From Clitopilus passeckerianus (lineage: Eukaryota > Basidiomycota > Agaricomycetes > Agaricales > Entolomataceae), in NCBI GenBank assembly GCA_944990035.1, contig CALYLX010000098.1, forward strand, positions 976,391 through 1,040,390: a stretch of DNA of 64,000 nt, given 5' to 3'. A model generated the notes under the pieces. The model did not search any database, was not told the DNA's origin, and worked only from the letters and a program-made list of their open reading frames with translations. Shown in pieces: positions 1-9,299 of this stretch. Made by a program: the position numbers and the translations under genes. Position 1 is the first letter of the stretch. Every line of letters starts with the position of its first letter.

Positions 1-480
1 GCTTGCTGCACCTCACCACCTTCCGTTGATCACCAACTCTTTGAAGCTTGCACCTGCCCCTCCCAAGGCTTTTCCTGAAGTTCCTGACACTGAGATCACA
101 GTAACTTATCAGTGCATTGTGGGATCATTCCTCTACCTGGCTTGTTGCACCTGCTCTGACCTGGCTTACACTGCCATGGCCTTGAGCCAATTCAACTTTA
201 ACCCTACCTGTGTGCATCTACTGTACTTGCTGCTAAGGGGGTGCTCTGCTACCTCACTTATACAAAAGATTGGCCCTTGAGTATGATACCAGTGGTATTT
301 CAAGCAACCCTGATGCTTGGGTCCTTGTTCCCTGGGACTGTGCTTTCATGGACGCTGATTGGGCATCTGACAAGTCTACTCATTGGAGTGTCTCTGGTTA
401 CACATTTGTCCTGTATGATGCCCTTGTGTCCTGGTCCTCTAACAAGCAGCGCACTGTGGCTCTTTTTTCCACTGAAGCTA
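1..480 (+). mobile_element. Ty1/copia retrotransposon fragment (RT end and RNase H)
   Basis: Two overlapping frames encode the end of a copia-type reverse transcriptase/RNase H. The first carries the IVGSFLYLACCTCSDLAY stretch. The second carries DADWASDKSTHWSVSGYTF and VSWSSNKQRTVALFSTEA, matching the copia RNase H pattern of DADWA, SVSGY, SWSSKKQ and STEAE. The frame changes near position 265, so the coding sequence is broken. Homology stops after the STEA codons, exactly where a TA followed by a Tc1-like terminal repeat begins (479-481). The left part lies outside the window. The polarity is opposite to the other copia piece at 7738-10246, so the two are not simply halves of one interrupted copy. 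Family assignment comes from recognised motifs. Confidence 0.8.
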
Positions 481-722
481 CAGTAGGCTCCAAAACCTTT
501 CCAATGTTTGTTACTTTTCCAGAGATCACTTAATAGCTCATGGAATAAATTTCCGAAAATCATGAGAATAATATATATCATAGTTTAACATCTTGGCTTT
601 AAGCTGACATAACCCTGAGGCTGTGCTTCCACTTTTAGTAGGTGGTTCACACACTTTAGGTTGGTCACTCATTGAAAAGGTTTTGTTGCTGGTCATTCTG
701 AAATCAGTAAGCATGTGATAAG

Positions 723-936
723 TCACATGATACTCGGCTTTGTTGCTTATAATCAACAATGTCATGTGATCAGAGTGTCAATACAGTATATATATAGCTA
801 AACCAAGTGCTACTTCATGTTGAATTGACATGTACCACTCACGTGACTAATCACGTGACATCACATGATTAGTATTGCGCCATATCGCACCATTATTATG
901 TCTTCTTACAAATATGCCTCATGGCAACTCACGTGA
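723..936. repeat. Six TCACRTGA octamers
   Basis: TCACATGA or its complement occurs at 723-730, 762-769 and 861-868. The perfect palindrome TCACGTGA occurs at 839-846, 851-858 and 929-936. The pair at 723/762 is inverted, with a 31 nt loop. CACGTG is the E-box core bound by bHLH proteins. In a DNA transposon, repeated palindromes near an end can also be transposase binding sites. Which applies here is unknown. Confidence 0.6.
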
Positions 937-1207
937 CACTTCATGACTACTTATGACTCATTCCGTGTCACTTCCGTACTATATTTAGCACAGAACATTC
1001 TAGATATGCTTACATATACATGGTCTGTGCACACTCTCCTTATGTATATAAACCTACGTACTTTACCCCAATACATTGGAGACTTCTCTAGTCTTATTAC
1101 ATAGTTCGCTCTCACCTCACAAGCCCACACCTAGCTCAAGGTAAGGGTCGTCTGCAACTTCCCTCGCTGGAAGGCATGCTTGCTCGACACTTCATTCCTA
1201 ACCCATC

Positions 1208-1540
1208 GTGCAACCTTTTACAAAAGCGCAAACTACTTGTGTCCTTGAACTGCTTTATGCTGGCCTTTCTGCTACTTCTATCTATAAAGAGACTGGTATA
1301 GGGCTTGCTACCATTAGCAGAATACATTCTCAGCACTGCTCAGACTTGCCCAAGTCCTCTGGAAGTCGCCCTGCAAAGCTTACTCCTGCTAATATTGACT
1401 ACATCAAATGCAATATGTGCATGGGCAAGATTAATAATGCTGTAGAGGGTGCCAGAGTACTTCAAAACATAACCAGCCAGTCTGTTTTACCTCAGACTCT
1501 ATGCAGGGGGTTGAAAAATATAGGGTGGAGGGCTAAGAGT
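1208..1540 (+). pseudogene. Tc1-like transposase, N-terminal fragment
   Basis: The open frame encodes a helix-turn-helix region. FTKAQTTCVLELLYAGLS and IYKETGIGLATISRIHSQH fit the paired HTH of Tc1/mariner transposases, followed by a second HTH-like stretch (ANIDYIKCN, then LPQTLCRGLKNIGWRAK). The catalytic DDE/DDD domain is absent because similarity stops near codon 110, where gypsy sequence begins. The open frame starts at a GTG and I see no convincing ATG, so the true start may be upstream or lost. The frame stays open to 2149, but the extra residues are antisense gypsy and not transposase. Confidence 0.6.
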
Positions 1541-1966
1541 GAGGATCGTGACTTCCTCTTCTTGACTTTCCTCAGGCCCCCAGGGATTGGAGGCAAGGGT
1601 TTCGAAGTCTGTCTCCTCCGGGTTGTTGAACCAGTTTTGTCGTTCGGGGAAGAATTCGTTGAGGAAAGCTGTTCCTCCAATAGCAAAGAAGAGGTCTGTG
1701 AGGGTCTCCTCCGTTTCTCGATCAACTTTGTCCAAAAGTTGATCAAGATCGTCAGTGGTTTTCGCAAATTGGTGGCGCAGACGAGCCACTTCGTTGCGAG
1801 TTTCGGTTCGTCGGTTTTGGTAGAGGGTTCCTTGTTCTCCCACAGCGGTGAGAGGGTTGTCGTCGCTGCTCCAGGCAGTATGCGTACGGAGCGCCATAAT
1901 AGCGGTATCAGATTTGAAGGTGTTGCGGATGATGGTGCGGTCGTAGGAAGAGGCATTTTGAGACAT
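1499..1966 (-). CDS. Extra ORF downstream of gypsy pol (unrecognised)
   Basis: A 155-codon ORF starts at an ATG 38 nt after the pol stop codon and runs in the same direction. It is hydrophilic and acidic, with a probable helix or coiled coil in its middle (TRNEVARLRHQFAKTTDDLD), and has no signal peptide, TM segment or zinc knuckle. I do not recognise it. Its position matches the env or third-ORF position of some LTR elements, but nothing in it looks like an envelope protein. The last dozen or so codons are probably read-through into antisense Tc1-like transposase sequence, so the original C-terminus is likely lost. It could also be a captured host gene fragment. Confidence 0.4.
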   Translation of the reverse strand: MSQNASSYDRTIIRNTFKSDTAIMALRTHTAWSSDDNPLTAVGEQGTLYQNRRTETRNEVARLRHQFAKTTDDLDQLLDKVDRETEETLTDLFFAIGGTAFLNEFFPERQNWFNNPEETDFETLASNPWGPEESQEEEVTILTLSPPPYIFQPPA

Positions 1967-2004
1967 TGTTATATAGTGGATGTGAGTGGGTTTGCTATGT
2001 GGTG

Positions 2005-3645
2005 TCAGGTGAGTTTCTTCCTCTTTTTATACTCGGTGAGTATTTCCTTGGCATTCCGCAGTTCCGACTCGGGCATCCATTCGTTGTCCGCTGATGGCCA
2101 TCCCTTCCATTTTACGAGGTATCTGTGTCGCCCTTTGCCTTGTTTCTGATGGGCCACAATTGCTTCTATTTCGTATTCTTCTATTCCGTTGATTTCGTCA
2201 GGTGGCGGTTTAGAGAAGCTGGGTCCATGCGCTTTGGTGGAGATGTAACGGGTGAGAAGTGACGCGTGAATCACCGGGTGGATCTTCCATCGTCTTGGCA
2301 GGTCGAGTTTATAGGTCAGGTGTCCTTTTACCTCAAGTATCTTGAAGGGTCCTTCTCGTTTGGGTGCTAGTTTTTTGGAGATGTTTCCTTGATTGAGATT
2401 TGTGGCTTCTAACCACACCTTTTCTCCGACTTTGAATGGGGTGAAATGTCGTGTGATCTTCTCTGCCATGCGTTGCGCAGCAAGTGCATGTGCAGCATTT
2501 GCTTCATCGCGTGCTAGCAGAAGTTCCTTGATCCGTTTGTCAACTGCGGGAATTTTGCTAGTGGGAGCAACTGATGGGAGTGCAGGTGGTTCGTATCCCA
2601 TCATTAGGTAGAATGGGGTTTGTTTGGTGACAGAGTGTGTTCGGCTGTTGTAGGAGAATTCTAGAGTGGTAATCCATTTGGACCAGGATTCGGGGTTCTG
2701 TGCACAGAAGATGCGGAGATAGGCATCAATCTCCTGATTGATCCTTTCTGTCGCACCATCGGTTTGTGGGTGGTAGGCGGTACTCATGTTGAGCTTGATT
2801 CCAAGGAGTCGTCCCATTTCTTGGAAAACTTTAGAGGCAAATTGAGGTCCTCTGTCTGAAATTCCTTTGTCGGGGAGTCCAAAGCGACGGTAGACGTTGT
2901 CAATGTAGGCATTTGCAGTTCCTGTGGCGTCGATTTTCTTTGTGCAAGGGATGAAAATTGCCCCCTTCGTAGCTCCATGGTCGACCACGGCCATAATGCT
3001 ATTGAAACCATTACTCTCTGGGAGATCCGTGTGAAAATCGTACGTCACTAGCGAAAATGGCCTAGTGGTTTCGGATTTGATGGGCATTAATGGTGGAGCA
3101 GTGGGGTGGCGATTGATCTTCATTTGTTGGCACATTGCACAGCCCTGCACAAAGTTCTTGATGAACACTGACATCCCTGGCCACCAGTAGTCCTTCCGGA
3201 CTTTCTCCAGTGTCCCAAATTGTCCAGGGTGTCCTGCGCTGGGTAGATCGTGATAACGTTGGACTATCTTCCTTTGGAGGTCTTCGTCATCTGGTACCAC
3301 ACACTTGTCTTTGTAGTACAAGATGCCATTGTCAAATTTCCAGTCTTCCAGGTTTGATCGGATTGGTGGGGGTCCATCTTCTTTGGCGGTGTGAATGGCG
3401 TCAACAATCAGTTTGTCATTGACCATCTTGTGTACAATTTCGTCCTTCAGTTCAATGTCAATTGAGCGAAGGAAGAGTTTGTCGGGGAGGAGAATGATGT
3501 CTTCATTGTCGGTGTCTTCACCTGGGATGTGGTCTGGTCGTCGAGATAGTGCGTCGGATTGTATCATCTTTGCACCAGGGGTGTGTACAAGTTTGATGTT
3601 AAACTGGGATAGCATCAGATTCCATCTTGCTTGTCGTCGGTTCAA
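2005..3645 (-). pseudogene. Gypsy integrase with chromodomain (RNase H tail to chromodomain)
   Basis: This 546-codon open frame starts at the end of RNase H (NRRQARWNLMLSQFN, VHTPGAKMIQSDALSRRPD). It continues into the H2C2 zinc-binding integrase N-domain (H-x-x-P-SAGHPG, then CAMCQQMK). The catalytic core follows: YDFHTDLP for the first Asp, SDRGPQFAS for the second, and AYHPQTDGATERINQE with the Glu. A GPY/F-like region (KREGPFKIL) leads to a chromodomain with IEAIVAHQKQ, RYLVKWKGWP and NEWMPESEL. All three acidic catalytic residues are present. The chromodomain is known to direct integration towards particular chromatin in related elements. The frame is open, but it is separated from RT by a deletion, so it would not be made as part of a normal polyprotein. 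Confidence 0.85.
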
Positions 3646-4691
3646 CTTCCGGGCTTCTCGAAGATTTCATAGTTCCGTTCTGTTTCCGAGAACGATTTAG
3701 ATATGAAACCACATGGGTGCCATGATCCGTTGGCGTCACGTTGTTGTAGGACTGCTCCTGTTGCATGTTTTGAGGCGTCGCTTTCCACCACAAATGGCTT
3801 CATGGGGTCAGGCATCAGCAACACAGGTGCTTCCAGGAATTTGTCTTTCAGGGTAGTGAAAGCTTTGTGACATTCATTGGTCCATTCCCACTTCTTGTCT
3901 TTCTTGGTGAGTTCGTTCAGCGGTTTGGCAATTTCCGCATATTTTCCGATGAACCTGCGGTAAAAGTTTCCGAATCCTAGGAATGATCGGACTTCCTTTA
4001 CTGTAGTTGGCGTAGGCCAGTCGCGCATCCCTGCAAGTTTGACAGGGTCCATGGAGATCTTGTTTGGTTCAATGATGAACCCGAGGTACTCCACTCTTGT
4101 GGTGTCAAATTGGCATTTCTCTGCTTTGAGGTAGAGATCGTTGTCTTGTAGTCTTTGTAAGACTCTGCGTGTGCGTTCTCGGTGTTTTTCTGGATCGTTG
4201 GAGAAGATGAGGATGTCGTCCATGTAGATGATGACCCATCCTTCGTCTATCATGTCTCGGAAAAGGTGGTTCATCATTGCTTGGAAGGTACCGGGTGAGT
4301 TCATTAGTCCAAAGAACATCACCATTGGTTCAAATAACCCTCGGTTGGTCTTGAACGCTGCTTTCCATTGGTCACCATCTTTGGTGCGGATGTTGTGATA
4401 TCCCCATCGAATGTCGAGTTTGGTGAAGACAGTTGCTCCTTTGAGTTTATCGATGAGTTCGCTAGCCAGCGGTAAGGGGTAAGCGTTAGGTATTGTTCCT
4501 TCGTTGAGTCGTCGGTAGTCCTGACATGGTCTTAGGGCTTCCGAGTCTTTCTTTGCAACAAAGAAGAACGGAGATGCTTGTGGGGAGTTGGATTCTCGGA
4601 TGTATCCTTTGGCTAGATTTTCCTTGAGAAACTCGTCGAGTTTTTCTTGCTCTAAGGGGCTGAGCGGATAGACCTTGCAGTCTTTTGGCAC
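3642..4691 (-). pseudogene. Gypsy reverse transcriptase with truncated RNase H
   Basis: The frame contains RT motifs in order: [57 protein letters not shown], then the catalytic YMDDILIFS, followed by thumb and connection sequence ([12 protein letters not shown]). RNase H begins normally ([17 protein letters not shown]) and reaches NYEIFE. It then jumps to sequence corresponding to the extreme end of RNase H, in another frame. Compared with the family, roughly 50-60 residues are missing. The next frame overlaps by four bases and supplies the integrase. The upstream frame is broken in a short C run near 4800, so the ATG at 4691 is not the natural polyprotein start. Confidence 0.85.
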
Positions 4692-4923
4692 GAAATCTGT
4701 CTTCAGATCTATGGCATGATCCCAGGGTCGGCTTGGTGGGAATCGTTCAGATGCTGCTTTCTCAAAGACTTTTCTGTAGTCTTGAAGATAGTCGGGATGA
4801 TTTCGTCAAGGGATTTCTTTGGCTCCTTATCTTCTCGTTTATGCTCCAGAGCTTGCGAAATTGATGTTTTCGCACGTATCCACACCTGCTGTGTGTGATG
4901 TCTGGTTGCTGGATGGTGTGTTA

Positions 4924-5625
4924 TCACCGTCTGTCGTATCGTGGTAGTTGGCCTGATTGGCCCGTACACAAGGTAATCCTTTGTGTGTTCCTGCGTAAGT
5001 GGGGTTCCTCCTTGGTGAATATTCCGACTGCCGGTTCGTTCTGGCAGTATGCGATGAGAAAGTCTTCATTGATCTCTTCTCCGTCTTCGACTATTCGGAA
5101 ATAGTCGCTAAGTCCTTCTGATTTTCCGGGATTCTCTTCGGAACAATCAGGTGCTGGGGTAGGTGGCGTGTTTTCCTCTAGTAGTTGTTCTCGGATGGCT
5201 CTCATCCGCTTGATGTCTACTGCTCGCATCAATGTTTGCGACAGTCGTTGGGTAATGCGTGATTCGCCGATTTCGAGTGTGCCGTCGCTCCACGATATGA
5301 TTGGATCTACCCGTTTTAGCCAGGGTAATCCAAAAATCAGGTGGTCTTTCCCGAGTCCAGTGACAAAACATCTTTCCTTGATGATGGCTGTCCCTATCTT
5401 GGCAATAACCCAGGTAAAGTGGGTAATAGTTCCTTGTTTGTTCAGGGTGCCATCAACGTTTCGTGCTGTAATCGGTTGTCGGAGTGGGAGTAGTGGGAGG
5501 TGATGTGTCTTGGCAAAGACAGAGTCTATGAATGACCCTTGCGCTCCAGAGTCAATGAGAGCTTTTGTGCCGGCGATTGTTGTATTTCCATCTAGAGGGT
5601 CTTGTAGAGAGATTGGGATACGCAT
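4924..5625 (-). pseudogene. Gypsy aspartic protease region
   Basis: The frame has the retropepsin active-site motif ALIDSGAQGSFID about 30 residues in, followed by the hydrophobic stretch DHLIFGLPWLKRVDPIISW. That stretch matches the usual gypsy LGLPWL-NP-IDW pattern after the flap. In the family this domain cleaves Gag-Pol. The C-terminal 100 residues are an acidic linker towards RT. The frame ends before RT, and RT-linker sequence continues in another frame, indicating decay. Confidence 0.75.
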
Positions 5626-5714
5626 AGATTCAGCATAAAAATCAGTAGCTACAAGTACACTGGAAATATCAATCGGGCGAGGAAGTACTGACGTCGGCTT
5701 TGCAGTCTTCCTCT

Positions 5715-6644
5715 TTAAAAACCCTCAGCCTCTGCTTCGGTGTAGAATTCAGCGGCTTCTTCTTGGGGCATGTCAGCTAGGACTGCTCTGACATATTTGA
5801 TCAACTCGGCTCCCTTCTCAGGTTTCTTGTGGAATCGGCTGTCATTGTTGCTAGGGTAGGTTCTTCCAAAATTCTTCCTTTGAAGACATTGTTGGATCGT
5901 GTGACCTTTCTTGGAGCAATAGTAGCACAAGTTGTTCTTCTTGTGATGTTCTCTTTCCTCCTGGGTGAGGCGGCGTTTGGGTGGATCAGTGGTGAAACGA
6001 TCAACATCCATAGCCATTGGGTCTCGGGCTCCAGTAGGTGTTTTGTAAGCACCTTTGACCATATCAGATGTCTTGATGATACGGGTATGTCCCATGATTG
6101 TCTTGGCACGTCGCCAGTTGTTGTCAAACTGGACGGCTTTCTTGACCCAATCGTCGAATGTGGTAGGAGGGGAATCGGAAAAGAGAATTTTCTCTCGGAG
6201 TTTGGGGGTAAGTCCTTCCATGAAGATCTCAATCTTTGCAGTGTCACCGCTGAGATCAGTTCGTGCAAGAATATTCTTGAAGACGGTGACAAATTCGTCA
6301 GCTGTCCCATCCTGTCGTAAGGCTTTGAGTTGGAGAAGTGCGGCAGCTTTGTCGTCGGTAGGGGAAAAGGCTTCTTTGAATTGGCTGATAAATTCAGCGT
6401 AGGTGGCTTTCCTTTCAGCTGCTGAATATTTATCGTGAAATTCTAATCCCCATGCTGCTGCAGTTCCTTCTTTGAGGAAGGATAGGGCGATGCGAATCTT
6501 CTTGTCATCTTCGAGTTGGTTGAGGTTGTTTAGGATGAGGTAGTCTTCAAGTTCCTGAATGAACTTTCTGGTCTTGGATCGGTCTCCGGAGAACGTTTGG
6601 GGTTTGGCTCCAATGTCCTTCTTGTTGTTGTTGTCTTGTGACAT
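5715..6644 (-). pseudogene. Gypsy Gag
   Basis: This 309-codon frame encodes a retrotransposon Gag domain (IRIALSFLKEGTAAAWGLEF, FKEAFSPTDDKAAALLQLKA) followed by a CCHC zinc knuckle, CYYCSKKGHTIQQC, which binds RNA in the family. The true Gag probably began further upstream: the frame carrying this ATG is open before it (NFDFDYE precedes the Met). Coding-like sequence from about 7205 to 6660 lies in another frame and contains a TGA at about 6887. Confidence 0.8.
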
Positions 6645-7205
6645 TTCGTAGTCGAAATCGAAGTTGGTCTCTGGTTCAATTGTTTCTGCACTGGGCGCTC
6701 CTCTGGCTCAGCTGTGGGGCTCTCCTCTAGCTGTTGTTGTACTTGGTGTTCTTCTTCTTCCTCTTCGGGCAAGACAGAAGCGCTGGTAGACGGGACTAGT
6801 GATGGGTTCCTGGATATTGCTGTGGGTAATGGTGCGAAGCGTCGCTGTTCCTCCTTGTCTACTTCAATGTCGTGTTCTCATTGGGCTCGGACAATAGCAG
6901 GGGTCTTATGAGGTCGTTCAGGGGTAGGGAAGTCTAGAGCGTGGAAGTGTCTGTTTTCAACGGCAACGGTGGTGAATGTGAATTTGCCAAGGGAGAGAGA
7001 GGCGTAGCACCAGCGGTTATTGTTGTGATTAAAACCGCAGTAGCTTCCGTTGGTGAACTTGTAGATGTTGTTGGTTCCTTCTACTAGAGTGGTATTTTGT
7101 GGCGGGTGGTCTGCCCTGTGTACGACCGTGGTGACTGAGTGGTAGCCGCAACGGCAATCGGCCTGTTGCGTGCTTCTGCTGTGTTGTTGTGGGGTGGGCC
7201 TGCGC
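6645..7205 (-). pseudogene. Degraded gag leader of the gypsy element
   Basis: Between the LTR and the Gag ORF, the minus strand reads as protein-like sequence including NNIYKFTNGSYCGFNHNNN and HALDFPTPERP. It is interrupted by a TGA near 6887 and continues in frame with a Glu-rich segment (LPEEEEEHQVQQQLEE). A frame change then leads into NFDFDYE just before the Gag ATG at 6644. I interpret this as the mutated N-terminal part of Gag. There is no ATG in the upstream part. Confidence 0.45.
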
Positions 7206-7241
7206 TAACAATGAGCGGGCCTTCTGAACAGCTTGACCTTT

Positions 7242-7726
7242 TGTTAAGGCAGAGCCTAACAACTTAGGTAATACTGTTTACGCTCGATGTCTTTGATAAA
7301 CAAAGACAGAGATTTGTCAGCAGCTGCGGCTGTACTGACGACCTGGTGAGATTGACGAAGCAAGGGACTTAAAGGCGAAGTAGAGAACTAAGCAGTTAGG
7401 TAGATTGCCTAGGTCAAGCTGAGGAGCCTTGACCAAATGGTACAGGTTTATATACCTATCTAGTAGTTCTAAATATAGCACATGCGCAGCATGCTGAGTA
7501 AGTAATGAGTCATGCGCAGCATGATGAGTAAGTACATGAGTCAGTATGACTCAATGCGAGTCAGAAAGAGTCAGATAAGGTATAAGTCTCTCACGATCGT
7601 GAGAGATGCGGAGTAAGCATGGAAAAAGATGAAAAATGCGCAGTGATGCGCAGCATATGTGAGTAATCGTGCATAGGTAAGCGGGCCGGGGTATGTAAGG
7701 AGAAACATGTAAGCAAAATCATAACA
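7242..7726 (-). repeat. Single LTR of the gypsy element (5' LTR)
   Basis: On the minus strand the segment begins TGTTATGATTTT and ends TTAACA, giving the inverted TGTTA/TAACA termini expected of an LTR. A TATATAAA box lies about 270 nt in. Coding-like sequence starts soon after its end. No matching LTR is found at the other end of the element near 1540, so the boundaries rest on termini, the TATA box and the abrupt junction with copia integrase at 7727-7738. The inner boundary is the less certain one. Confidence 0.6.
7447..7454 (-). promoter_or_regulatory. TATA box of the LTR promoter
   Basis: TATATAAA on the minus strand sits inside the LTR, downstream of three TGASTCA sites (7507-7513, 7538-7544, 7548-7554) and a perfect 20 bp palindrome (7587-7606). 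This is the arrangement expected of a U3 promoter driving the gypsy transcript. Confidence 0.5.
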
Positions 7727-7737
7727 CAATCCCCCTC

Positions 7738-9020
7738 ATACCCCACAAATATGGCTTCGTAGCACTTCATCTCACCTTTCTTCCGAAGCTTGGGAGAAAG
7801 GAAGGGAAAGCAATGTGAGCCAAAGACGCGGAGATAGGAGACATCAGGTTTAGAACCATGCATAAGTTCATAAGGGGATAGTGCTAGGAGGTATCGTGAA
7901 GTTGGAGATGTGATTCCGGATGTACACTGCAGTAAGAGCTGCATCACCATGGAACTTGAGGGAAAGGCCGGAGTTGGCAAAGAGGGAAAGGGACATTTTC
8001 TCCAAGATACAAATGCAGCGCTCAATGGAGCCATTCTGCTGATGCGCATAGAGAGCAGTGACCTGGTGAATAATACCCTTGTCCAAAAGATAGGTCCCAA
8101 GCTCACCTCCAACGAACTCGGAGGCACCATCTGACTGGACGCGAATAATAGGTTCACCACAGAGGGTAGACCATTGCAAAGCAATGGTCTTAAAGTGTCC
8201 CAAGGCTCCCATGCATTTCCTCGTAAGACCAACACCAGTAAAAGCAGAGTAATGATCCAGAAAAGCAATAAAAGAGTCGGTCTTCTGAGGGGTGTGGACA
8301 GGGAACAGGCCACAAGTGTCAAATGAGATAAGAGCACATGGCTTTGCTGGCTTGTGATCAGAGCCATGATACTCATAAGGCTGTTGAGGGCGCTTGGCAG
8401 TAATGTAAGAGATGCAATTCTGATGGACAATAGGACCCTCGATGTCCATCTCTTGCAACTGAGCCTTTAGCCTTCCAGACAGTATCAATACCTGCATGAC
8501 CAAAACGGCAATGCCAGAGGTCAGAAGTTAGAGAGGTCTTCAGGAAAACCCTGGAATTGGTTGCAACCAGTCCCAAAACTGGGCCACTGTCATCTGAGAC
8601 CTCAAGGGAAAGGCACAAGATCATCAACCCCACCAGGCACCTTAAAACCACCATCAAGGAATGAGAGGCGGTGAAGAGTGGACACTTTGACGGTGAAAAA
8701 GCATGTAGGATCATTTGCCAAAAATGTCATCGTGGTCTTGGGGACGTCAAAATAAACAGTATGCCCATGTTCGATGAACTGTCCAACAGACAAGAGGTTC
8801 ACTGGAATGTTCTCAGCATGAAGGCAACCTCTAAAGCGGATGAGCTTCTCCACACTATCTGGAGTTCGCAATTTGAGGTGGACATCACCCCGACCAAGAG
8901 TCTTACGCATGCCACAGTTGGCTGTCCCCACATCTGGTGTGTTCAGTGCATTGTATGAGTGAAAGATTGACTGGTCGCTGAAGATATGGGTGGTGCAGCC
9001 AGAGTCGAGGAGAAAGTTAT
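7738..9020 (-). pseudogene. Copia protease and integrase, frameshifted and truncated
   Basis: Several overlapping frames together give a protease segment near 9000 (SGCTTHIFSDQSIF), the GAG-pre-integrase zinc motif region (DLWHCRFGHAGIDTV) and the integrase core. The catalytic Asp residues lie in SFDTCGLFP and VQSDGASEF, and the Glu lies in NGSIERC. The fragment then reaches LSPYELMHGSKPDVSYLRVFG and VGYEG before ending at the gypsy LTR. The parts sit in different frames (for example 8602-8931, 7868-8503 and 7591-8430), so no full polyprotein could be translated. Confidence 0.75.
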
Positions 9021-9299
9021 GATGGAATTCATAAGTGGCAAGGGCAAGGCAAAGTTCTGTCGAAAGATGACAGGACTCATCAGGTGGGACATTGAAATAT
9101 GTCTCAGCATAAAATTCGGATTTGGGGATGGAAGAAGATTGTACAAGGTTTACAGGTGGTACAGGAGTGGTGACAGGCGCTATGGAAAGAGTAGATTTTG
9201 TAACTGCTACATTCGCTTGGGCACGATTCCCTCCTTACCATTACTCTCTCTTGTACCAGCTTGTCCCAATAACTTCCCACTGGTCTGTCCTGAAGATGA

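Larger units (their letters stand above)
481..1540 (+). mobile_element. Tc1/mariner-like DNA transposon, left part
   Basis: The element begins with CAGTAGGCTCCAAAACC directly after a TA dinucleotide (479-480), inside the copia RNase H reading frame. The first 40 bases match 34 of 40 bases at 10254-10293, which also follow a TA. This is the pattern expected of a terminal repeat with TA target preference. Downstream is about 700 nt of AT-rich leader with repeated TCACRTGA octamers, then the N-terminal part of a transposase (1208 to about 1540). The right half, including the catalytic domain and right terminal repeat, is missing. Sequence beyond about 1540 belongs to the minus-strand gypsy element. 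The exact junction was estimated from where transposase similarity ends. Confidence 0.65.
1540..7726 (-). mobile_element. Defective chromovirus (Ty3/gypsy LTR retrotransposon)
   Basis: Reading on the minus strand, the order is LTR (7726-7242), leader and gag (7205-5715), aspartic protease (5625-4924), reverse transcriptase (4691-3642), RNase H remnant, integrase and chromodomain (3645-2005), then a further ORF (1966 to about 1540). A C-terminal chromodomain defines chromoviruses, which are common in fungi. Damage visible: a nonsense codon and frameshift in the gag leader, a frame break between protease and RT near 4800, a deletion inside RNase H near 3660, and no second LTR at the low-coordinate end. 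It cannot therefore be an intact autonomous copy. The low-coordinate end abuts a Tc1-like transposase fragment and the high end abuts a copia integrase fragment. Confidence 0.9.

Noticed and set aside
1541..2149. Apparent continuation of the Tc1-like transposase ORF
   Set aside because: The frame stays open only because it reads antisense through the gypsy third ORF. No catalytic DDE motif appears.
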